Program-made: the position numbers and the translations under genes
The notes under the pieces: generated by a model
Told to the model about the DNA's origin: nothing
Databases searched by the model: none
Seen by the model: the letters and a program-made list of their open reading frames with translations, nothing else
Assembly (NCBI GenBank): GCA_013815405.1
Contig: JACDGF010000100.1
Coordinates: 1-7,469 of the forward strand
Direction: 5' to 3'
From: Caulobacteraceae bacterium
GTDB lineage: Bacteria; Pseudomonadota; Alphaproteobacteria; Caulobacterales; Caulobacteraceae
Length of the DNA: 7,469 nt
Shown here: one piece after another, positions 1-7,469 of the stretch
Layout: every line of letters begins with the position of its first letter
Position numbering within the stretch: position 1 is the stretch's first letter

Positions 1-1
1 G

Positions 2-82
2 GCCGGCGCGGCGCTCGCGAGCCCGCCCCCGGGACCCAAGCCGGCCGACGCGACGCTGCCGGCCAAACCGAACGCGCCCTGA
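2..82 (+). CDS. secG: C-terminal end of a gene, probably secG (partial)
   Basis: The last 26 codons of a gene that begins upstream of the window are open and end with TGA at 80-82. The encoded tail is rich in Ala and Pro (it ends PAKPNAP). SecG, a small two-helix subunit of the SecYEG protein-export channel, often has such an Ala/Pro-rich low-complexity tail in alphaproteobacteria, and secG often lies directly before pyrG in them. The identification therefore rests on composition and gene order; no conserved SecG core is visible here. It could be another protein with a low-complexity C-terminus. No terminator-like hairpin is seen between this stop and pyrG. Confidence 0.5.
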   Translation, partial: AGAALASPPPGPKPADATLPAKPNAP

Positions 83-96
83 TCACAATCAAAAAC

Positions 97-1799
<1,703 letters not shown>

Positions 1800-1805
<6 letters not shown>

Positions 1806-2258
1806 GGGCCGGCGGGGGCGTTGCCTGGCGGAGATCGACTTGATCACTACGCCGCCGGGCGCCTTCGGATCGAGAGGCGTCGAGGCCAGACGCAAAGCGG
1901 CGTCCATCAGCGACCGGATATCGGGATCATCCAGGGCTTCGGGCCCGGCGAGAACGATGTGTCGAACCCGGTTGCCCGTCCCCTTCAGGAGCCCTTTCGG
2001 GTCGGCGAGCCCCACGCCCCTGGCGAAGAACAGGCTGACCCAGCGCGGATAGACCGCGATCGAGAAGATGATGTCGGAAACTCGATCGGTGGGCCCGAAG
2101 CCGACGGCCAGGGCGTTGTAGTTGTCATAGACCGGTATGACCGCGCCCGGCAGGCGCCGGCGCATCGTGCCGATGATCGCGCCGGCGCGGGCGGCGATGT
2201 CCGGCGTGAATCTGGCCAGGAAGGCCGCCAGTTGATCTTCGGCGTCCTTCGCGCTCAT
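1800..2258 (-). CDS. DUF1801 domain protein (YdhG-like), function unknown
   Basis: This is a 152-residue soluble protein without a signal peptide or membrane segment. It resembles the DUF1801/YdhG-like family in the pattern YDNYNALAVGFGP (about residues 43-55), then YPRWVSLFFARG, then DPKGLLKGTGNRVRH, with a helical acidic C-terminal stretch before a basic tail. Some relatives are called iron-chaperone-like, but the biochemical role is not established and none is claimed here. The start is well supported: AGGGAGG (complement of 2264-2270) lies 5 bases before the ATG. The gene converges on pyrG and diverges from the YjbR-like gene across 62 bases. That suggests an insertion of accessory genes between the housekeeping genes pyrG and rpmF/eno. 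Confidence 0.85.
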
Positions 2259-2320
2259 CTTCGCCTCCCTTCGCGTTCGTGGGCCGCGCCAGAGTGCCGC
2301 AAGGAGTCCCGCCCGTCATC

Positions 2321-2653
2321 ATGGCCGACGCCGACGACATCCGCCGCCTGGCTCTGGCGCTGCCCGAAACCGTCGAACGGGATCACCACGGCCTGCCCTC
2401 GTTCCGGGTGGGAGGGAAGATCTTCTGCACCCTCCGCCGCGATCCGCCGCTGATGATGGTCAGGCTGGACGGGGAAGATCAGCGCAATCTTTGCGAGGCC
2501 TACCCGGCGCTCATCGAGCCGGTGCCCGGCTATTGGGGCCGCAAGGGCTCGACCTTCGTCGCCTACGATCGCCGGGATGAGGCGCTCCTCGGATCGCTGC
2601 TGCGGCTCGCATGGTCGGGCGTGGCGCCCAGGCGCCTTCGCCCTCCGGGTTGA
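2321..2653 (+). CDS. MmcQ/YjbR family protein
   Basis: The 110-residue protein has the MmcQ/YjbR pattern: an N-terminal helix with ADDIRRLALALPE, then HHGLPSFRVGGKIFCTL, then a PGYWGRKGSTFV block and a C-terminal helix ending in LLRLAWSGVAP. The family has a CyaY-like fold, and many members are annotated as DNA-binding by homology; its cellular role is poorly known. The ATG at 2321 was chosen because it begins the conserved region. AAGGAG at 2301-2306 is rather far upstream (14 bases). An in-frame GTG at 2279 would add 14 residues that do not look conserved. It faces away from the DUF1801 gene and may share a control region with it. Confidence 0.85.
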   Translation: MADADDIRRLALALPETVERDHHGLPSFRVGGKIFCTLRRDPPLMMVRLDGEDQRNLCEAYPALIEPVPGYWGRKGSTFVAYDRRDEALLGSLLRLAWSGVAPRRLRPPG

Positions 2654-2679
2654 AGGGACCAGGGTTTTGCTGCATAGAC
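2650..2679 (+). promoter_or_regulatory. Possible rpmF promoter
   Basis: TTGAAG (2650-2655) as -35 overlaps the stop codon of the preceding gene. It is followed 17 bases later by CATAGA (2673-2678) as a partial -10. The string GCATAGAC partly matches the GC-rich -10 consensus of Caulobacter housekeeping promoters. Transcription would begin about 30 bases before the rpmF ATG. The -10 match is only partial. Confidence 0.4.
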
Positions 2680-2714
2680 CGCCCCTCCCAATTTGAAGCC
2701 CGAAGACACCCGAC

Positions 2715-2897
2715 ATGGCCGTCCCCAAGAGAAAAGTCTCGCCGTCCCGGCGCAACATGCGCCGCTCGCACCACGCCCTGCCCGCCAACAGCTACATCGA
2801 GGACAAGGACAGCGGCGAGCTGCGCCGTCCCCACCACGTCGACCTCAAGACCGGCATGTACAAGGGCCGCCAGATCCTCGCCCAGAAGGAAGATTGA
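2715..2897 (+). CDS. rpmF: 50S ribosomal protein L32
   Basis: L32 is a small protein of the large ribosomal subunit. The 60-residue sequence has the family start [19 protein letters not shown], then [20 protein letters not shown] and a C-terminal GMYKGRQIL. It is of usual length and strongly basic at the N-terminus. It has no zinc-binding Cys pairs, so it is the Cys-free type common in Proteobacteria. The Shine-Dalgarno sequence is weak (GAAG at 2701-2704). It appears to be transcribed from its own promoter, and the repeat element after its stop may mark the end of the transcript. Confidence 0.97.
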   Translation: MAVPKRKVSPSRRNMRRSHHALPANSYIEDKDSGELRRPHHVDLKTGMYKGRQILAQKED

Positions 2898-2911
2898 GGG
2901 CTCGATATATT

Positions 2912-4366
<1,455 letters not shown>

Positions 4367-4379
4367 GCGCGCGTTTGCG

Positions 4380-4394
4380 TTAACCCTCTGTCAA
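4380..4394. promoter_or_regulatory. Candidate CtrA-binding box upstream of ftsB
   Basis: TTAA-N7-TCAA at 4380-4394 matches 7 of the 8 specified bases of the CtrA consensus TTAA-N7-TTAA. It lies in the eno-ftsB gap, about 50 bases before the division-gene start, and a GANTC site (GAGTC, 4436-4440) follows. CtrA and CcrM methylation control cell-cycle genes in Caulobacter and relatives, so the place is biologically sensible. A single near-match can occur by chance and no firm -35/-10 pair was identified beside it. Confidence 0.4.
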
Positions 4395-4444
4395 GCCGGA
4401 TCGGCGGAAGCTGAATATCCGACAAACAAGCCTTTGAGTCCAAA

Positions 4445-4750
4445 GTGTTCTCGCGTCTCCAGACCTACCTTCCGACCGCCGCCCTGGCGTTCCTGATCTT
4501 CTACTTCGGCTTCCACGCCCTGACCGGCGATCGCGGCCTCCTCAAGTCGCGGCAGCGCGAGGCGATGCGGGCGGAAAAGCTCCAGGAGCTGCGCGGCCTG
4601 CGCCTGGAGCGGCGCGACCTCGAGGCGCGCGCCCGCTTCCTGCGCGACGAGAGCCTGTCGGCGGATCTGCTGGAGGAGCGGGCGCATGTCCTGCTAGGCT
4701 TTGCCGATCCCAGAGACTATGTGATCCGCCTGACCCCGGACCACGGCTGA
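4445..4750 (+). CDS. ftsB: DivIC/FtsB-type septum formation initiator
   Basis: This small bitopic inner-membrane protein has 101 residues. It has a short N-terminus, one membrane segment (about 9-26, LPTAALAFLIFYFGFHAL), then a charged, Leu/Arg/Glu-rich stretch likely to form a coiled coil (about 33-70). The tail contains LLEERAHVLLGFADPRDYVI, typical of FtsB/DivIC. The family links FtsL and FtsQ in the divisome and helps activate septal peptidoglycan synthesis. The start is GTG at 4445: an in-frame TGA at 4412 and lack of other start codons leave little choice, although the ribosome-binding site is poor. It lies between eno and the pdh genes, 39 bases before pdhA, an order seen in many alphaproteobacteria, and may share a transcript with pdhA. 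Confidence 0.88.
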   Translation: MFSRLQTYLPTAALAFLIFYFGFHALTGDRGLLKSRQREAMRAEKLQELRGLRLERRDLEARARFLRDESLSADLLEERAHVLLGFADPRDYVIRLTPDHG

Positions 4751-4789
4751 ACCCTTCGGCCGACAGGCTCCAGGGCTCGGGAGAAGCCC

Positions 4790-5803
4790 ATGGCGCGTCG
4801 AACCGCCAAGAAAGCCGAGCCCAGGAAGGGCGGCGCCGACAAGGCTGTCTTGCTCGATTTCTATCGCGCCATGCTGCTCATCCGCCGCTTCGAGGAGCGG
4901 GCGGGGCAGCTCTACGGCATGGGGTTGATCGGGGGATTCTGCCATCTCTACATCGGCCAGGAAGCCATCGCCGTGGGCATGCAGGCGGTGAAGAAGCCGG
5001 GCGACCAGGTGATCACCGGCTATCGCGAACATGGACACATGCTGGCCGCCGGCATGGATCCCAGGTCGGTGATGGCCGAGCTCACCGGCCGCGCCGCCGG
5101 CGCCTCGCGCGGCAAGGGGGGCTCGATGCACATGTTCTCCACCGAGGCGGAGTTTTTCGGCGGCCATGGCATCGTCGGCGCTCAGGTGAGCCTGGGGACA
5201 GGCCTGGCGCTCGCCAACCGCTACCAGGACAACGGCGCAGTGGCCTTCGTCTACTTCGGGGACGGGGCGGCCAACCAGGGGCAGGTCTATGAAAGCTTCA
5301 ACATGGCCGCCCTGTGGCGCCTGCCGGTGGTCTATGTGATCGAGAACAACCAATACGCCATGGGGACCAGCATCGATCGCTCATCGTCCCAGACTTTTCT
5401 CTACAGGCGCGGCGCGAGCTTCGATATCGCCGGGGCCGAGGTCGACGGCATGGATATATTGGCGGTCCGCGAGGCGGGGCTCAAGGCGGCCGAGCACGCC
5501 CGCTCAGGCAAGGGTCCCTTCATCCTGGAGATGGAGACCTACCGCTACCGGGGTCATTCCATGAGCGACCCGGGCAAATACCGCACCCGCGAGGAGATCG
5601 ACGCGGTGCGCAAGACCCGCGACCCCATCGCGCTTCTCCAGGAGATTTTGGAAGCGCGGGGCCTGACCGACGAAGCCGCGCTCAAGGCGGTGGACGCGCA
5701 GGTCAAGGCGATCGTCGCCGACGCCGCCGAATACGCCCGCACCACGCCCGAGCCCGCGGCGTCGGAACTCTACACCGACGTCTATCTGGAGAGCGCGGCG
5801 TGA
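4790..5803 (+). CDS. pdhA: Pyruvate dehydrogenase E1 component, alpha subunit
   Basis: With E1 beta, this subunit forms the thiamine-diphosphate enzyme that decarboxylates pyruvate and acetylates the E2 lipoyl group. The 337-residue protein has a Lys/Arg/Ala-rich start, then [50 protein letters not shown], and the ThDP/Mg motif GDGAANQG (157-164) ending in ENN (Asn187). The loop [16 protein letters not shown] follows, so the subunit looks complete. GGGAGA (4779-4784) sits 5 bases before the ATG. The stop overlaps the start of the E2 gene by four bases (GTGA), implying translational coupling. A heterotetrameric E1 alpha is inactive without its beta partner, and no E1 beta gene lies here. Its partner must be encoded elsewhere or has been lost. 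Confidence 0.96.
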   Translation: MARRTAKKAEPRKGGADKAVLLDFYRAMLLIRRFEERAGQLYGMGLIGGFCHLYIGQEAIAVGMQAVKKPGDQVITGYREHGHMLAAGMDPRSVMAELTGRAAGASRGKGGSMHMFSTEAEFFGGHGIVGAQVSLGTGLALANRYQDNGAVAFVYFGDGAANQGQVYESFNMAALWRLPVVYVIENNQYAMGTSIDRSSSQTFLYRRGASFDIAGAEVDGMDILAVREAGLKAAEHARSGKGPFILEMETYRYRGHSMSDPGKYRTREEIDAVRKTRDPIALLQEILEARGLTDEAALKAVDAQVKAIVADAAEYARTTPEPAASELYTDVYLESAA

Positions 5804-7098
5804 CCGACGTTCTGATGCCGGCGCTGTCGCCGACGATGGAGGAGGGGACCTTGGCCAAGTGGCTGGTCAAGGCGGGTGACACGGTGAAGAGCGGCGACGT
5901 GATCGCCGAGATCGAGACCGACAAGGCGACCATGGAGGTCGAGGCGGTGGACGAGGGGGTGGTGGAGGCCATCCTGGTTCCGGATGGGACCGAAGGGGTG
6001 AAGATCAACACGCCGATCGCGCGGCTGAGCGGCGGATCGGCCGCCGCGCCCCCTTCCCCGGCAGCCGCCCCGCAAGCAGCGGATCAGAAAGACAAGGATC
6101 CTCCCCCGCCTCTTCGCGGGGGAGGAGGACCGCGAAGCGGTGGAGGGGGCGGGGGCAAGAGCGAGGCGCTGCCGAAAGAGATCGACGCCGATTCCCCCCG
6201 CATTCTCGCCTCTCCCCTGGCAAAACGCCTTGCCGCCCAGATGGGCGTCGATCTGACCACGGTGAAGGGTTCTGGACCTCACGGCCGGATCATCCGCCGG
6301 GACGTGGAAGGATTGAAAGGCGCGCCGGCGCCTGCGCCCGCCGGCCCGGCGACCGCCCCCGAAGCGCCGCGCCAAGCCAGGTCCCTCGAGCAGATGGGTA
6401 TCGCGCCGGGCTCCTATGACCTCATCCCGCTCGACGGCATGAAAAAGACGGTCGCCCGGCGGATGACCGACAGCTTCCGCGACGTGCCGCATTTCCCCCT
6501 TTCGATCGATCTGGAGATCGAAGCCCTGCTCGCCGCGCGGGCGAAAATCAACGCCTTGCTGGAAAAGGACGGCGCCAAGGTCAGCGTCAACGACCTGGTG
6601 ATCAAGGCCGCCGCCACGGCTCTCAGGCGCGTGCCGGCCGCCAACGCCAGCTATACACCCGAAGGGATCGCCCTGCACCACCATGCCGATGTCGCCGTGG
6701 CCGTGGCCCTCGACGGCGGCCTGATCACCCCCATCGTCCGCGCCGCCGAGACCAAGGGCCTGGCGGCGATCGCCGCGGAGATGAAGGACCTCGCCGGGCG
6801 AGCGCGCGCCAAAAAGCTTAAACCGGAGGAGTTCCAGGGCGGCACCTTCTCGATCTCCAACCTCGGCATGTTCGGGATCAGATCCTTCGCCTCGATCATC
6901 AACGAGCCCCAGGGGGCCATCCTGTCGGTGGGCGTGGGCGAGCGGCGCCCCGTGGTCAGGGGCGACCAGATCGCCGTCGCCACGGTGATGACCGTCACCC
7001 TCACCTGCGATCACCGGGTCGTCGACGGCGCCATCGGCGCCCGCTGGCTGGAGGCGTTCAAGGCGATGATCGAAGACCCGATCACCATGATCGTGTGA
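5800..7098 (+). CDS. pdhC: Dihydrolipoyl acetyltransferase, PDH E2 component
   Basis: E2 forms the PDH core and transfers acetyl groups from lipoate to CoA. The 432-residue protein starts at GTG 5800, preceded at 6 bases by GGAGAG (5788-5793). Domains are a lipoyl domain (1-76, Lys42 in [11 protein letters not shown] as lipoylation site), a long Ala/Pro/Gly linker (77-131), a peripheral-subunit-binding domain (132-171, [15 protein letters not shown] and GSGPHGRI), a second Pro/Ala linker, and the catalytic domain (about 206-432) with the active-site DHRVVDG (His405, Asp409). All are intact. Two oddities stand out. It directly follows pdhA, where pdhB, often beginning with a lipoyl domain, is expected. 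A palindromic DNA element also encodes residues 100-117 of the linker. The open frame continues upstream inside pdhA, but that part is a shadow. Confidence 0.95.
   Translation: MTDVLMPALSPTMEEGTLAKWLVKAGDTVKSGDVIAEIETDKATMEVEAVDEGVVEAILVPDGTEGVKINTPIARLSGGSAAAPPSPAAAPQAADQKDKDPPPPLRGGGGPRSGGGGGGKSEALPKEIDADSPRILASPLAKRLAAQMGVDLTTVKGSGPHGRIIRRDVEGLKGAPAPAPAGPATAPEAPRQARSLEQMGIAPGSYDLIPLDGMKKTVARRMTDSFRDVPHFPLSIDLEIEALLAARAKINALLEKDGAKVSVNDLVIKAAATALRRVPAANASYTPEGIALHHHADVAVAVALDGGLITPIVRAAETKGLAAIAAEMKDLAGRARAKKLKPEEFQGGTFSISNLGMFGIRSFASIINEPQGAILSVGVGERRPVVRGDQIAVATVMTVTLTCDHRVVDGAIGARWLEAFKAMIEDPITMIV
6099..6149. repeat. Palindromic element inside the E2 linker-coding sequence
   Basis: TCCTCCCCCGC (6099-6109) pairs perfectly over 11 bases with 6116-6126 around a 6-base loop. 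A second hairpin, ACCGC-GAA-GCGGT (6129-6141), follows, then GGAGGGGG (6142-6149). This order of hairpin, hairpin and G-rich tail is the same as in each arm of the rpmF-eno repeat, although the sequences are not identical. It stays in frame and encodes a Pro-rich then Gly-rich piece (about residues 100-117) of a flexible linker, where an insertion is least harmful. Confidence 0.7.
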
Positions 7099-7127
7099 CG
7101 CCGTGATCGAACGCGTTTCCGCCCCCC

Positions 7128-7220
7128 CCGTTTTCCCCGCGAAGGCGGGGACCTAGGCTTTCTTGTTGTTGAGCGGAAATCATTGAAAAATCCTGGATCC
7201 CGCTTTCGCGGGGAGGACGG
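7128..7220. repeat. 93-bp inverted repeat between E2 and glutathione peroxidase genes
   Basis: About 30-base imperfect inverted arms lie at 7128-7157 and 7191-7220. Each holds its own small hairpin: CCCCGC 7135-7140 with GCGGGG 7145-7150, and CCCGC 7199-7203 with GCGGG 7208-7212. The centre is relatively AT-rich (7158-7190). The arm sequence, CCCCGCGAAGGCGGGGACC, resembles a dispersed palindrome seen between genes in many proteobacteria, often as facing pairs. It differs from the rpmF-eno element in sequence and design. It may end the pdh transcript, since TTTCTTGTTGTT follows the left hairpin at a short distance, but this is not a clean intrinsic terminator. Confidence 0.7.
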
Positions 7221-7243
7221 AAAAAGGGGGAGCGGGGTTTGCG

Positions 7244-7469
7244 ATGAACGCCTATGACTTCACGGTCGAGACCCTGGACGGCCGGCCAGCCCCGCTGGCG
7301 GACTACGGCGGCCGGGTGCTGCTGATCGTCAACACCGCCAGCAAATGCGGCTTCACGCCGCAGTATGCGGGGCTCGAGGCCCTGCGCCGAAAGTACGAGG
7401 CGCGCGGCCTGACCATTCTCGGCTTCCCCTGCAACCAGTTCGGCGCCCAGGAGCCCGGCGACGCGGACG
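7244..7469 (+). CDS. Glutathione peroxidase family protein, Cys type (5' part only)
   Basis: The first 75 codons of a thiol peroxidase are present; the gene runs off the window. Family members reduce hydrogen peroxide or lipid peroxides using thioredoxin or glutathione. Visible motifs are YDFTVETLDG at the start, LLIVNTASKCGFTPQY with the peroxidatic Cys35 in the place of selenocysteine, and LGFPCNQFGAQEPG with the likely active-site Gln69. The codon is TGC, so no selenocysteine machinery is needed. The ATG at 7244 gives the usual N-terminus; G-rich sequence (7226-7237) just upstream may serve as a ribosome-binding site. It begins just after the inverted repeat and is probably a separate transcript from the pdh genes. 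Confidence 0.93.
   Translation, partial: MNAYDFTVETLDGRPAPLADYGGRVLLIVNTASKCGFTPQYAGLEALRRKYEARGLTILGFPCNQFGAQEPGDAD

Noticed and set aside
1821..2453. 210-residue plus-strand open frame across the DUF1801 gene
   Set aside because: It is a shadow: the opposite strand carries a recognisable family and a strong ribosome-binding site, and the true plus-strand frame at 2321 is different.
5314..5799. Upstream extension of the E2 frame, which would give a 594-residue protein
   Set aside because: This part reads pdhA out of frame and gives Arg/Gly-rich nonsense. The GTG at 5800 has a good Shine-Dalgarno sequence and starts exactly at the lipoyl domain.
5782..7014. 410-residue minus-strand open frame opposite the E2 gene
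   Set aside because: It is the mirror of E2 codon bias, is rich in His, Gly, Asp and Arg, and shows no domain.
7129..7170. Intrinsic terminator after E2
   Set aside because: The GC hairpin at 7135-7150 is not followed directly by a T-run (the T-rich stretch starts about eight bases later and is interrupted), so it is described as part of the repeat instead.

Overview
This is a GC-rich, gene-dense chromosomal window that looks like a free-living alphaproteobacterium, most likely Caulobacterales or a close relative. The evidence is the order secG-end / pyrG / rpmF / eno / ftsB-divIC / pdhA / pdh E2, alphaproteobacterial-type protein sequences, GANTC sites and one CtrA-like box. The assignment is from pattern recognition only; no search was run.

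Layout. A short C-terminal tail, probably SecG, ends at 82. It is followed by complete pyrG (CTP synthase, +, 150-1787). A DUF1801 gene (-, 1800-2258) converges on pyrG and is divergent from a MmcQ/YjbR-type gene (+, 2321-2653). rpmF (L32, 2715-2897) follows. The rpmF-eno gap holds a 139-bp inverted-repeat element made of two 49-nt arms. Then come eno (3083-4366), a DivIC/FtsB-type division gene (4445-4750), pdhA (E1 alpha, 4790-5803) and the pyruvate dehydrogenase E2 gene (5800-7098, GTG start overlapping the pdhA stop). A second, unrelated inverted repeat lies at 7128-7220. The window ends inside a Cys-type glutathione peroxidase gene that starts at 7244. No gap exceeds 300 bases.

How the genes fit together. 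Most are housekeeping: nucleotide synthesis (PyrG), translation (L32), lower glycolysis (enolase, making PEP), and oxidation of pyruvate to acetyl-CoA (PDH). A cell-division gene sits at the head of the PDH cluster.

Main anomaly. The PDH cluster has no E1 beta gene. In alphaproteobacteria pdhB normally lies between pdhA and pdhC, and its product commonly begins with a lipoyl domain very like that of E2. Here pdhA runs straight into one lipoyl domain that continues into E2. This is the arrangement expected if the two lipoyl-coding segments recombined (or were collapsed in assembly) and removed E1 beta. No E3 gene follows directly either. A second anomaly is a palindromic element, similar in design to the arms of the rpmF-eno repeat, lying in frame inside the E2 linker. 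I see no defence system, mobile-element transposase, CRISPR array, tRNA or rRNA.
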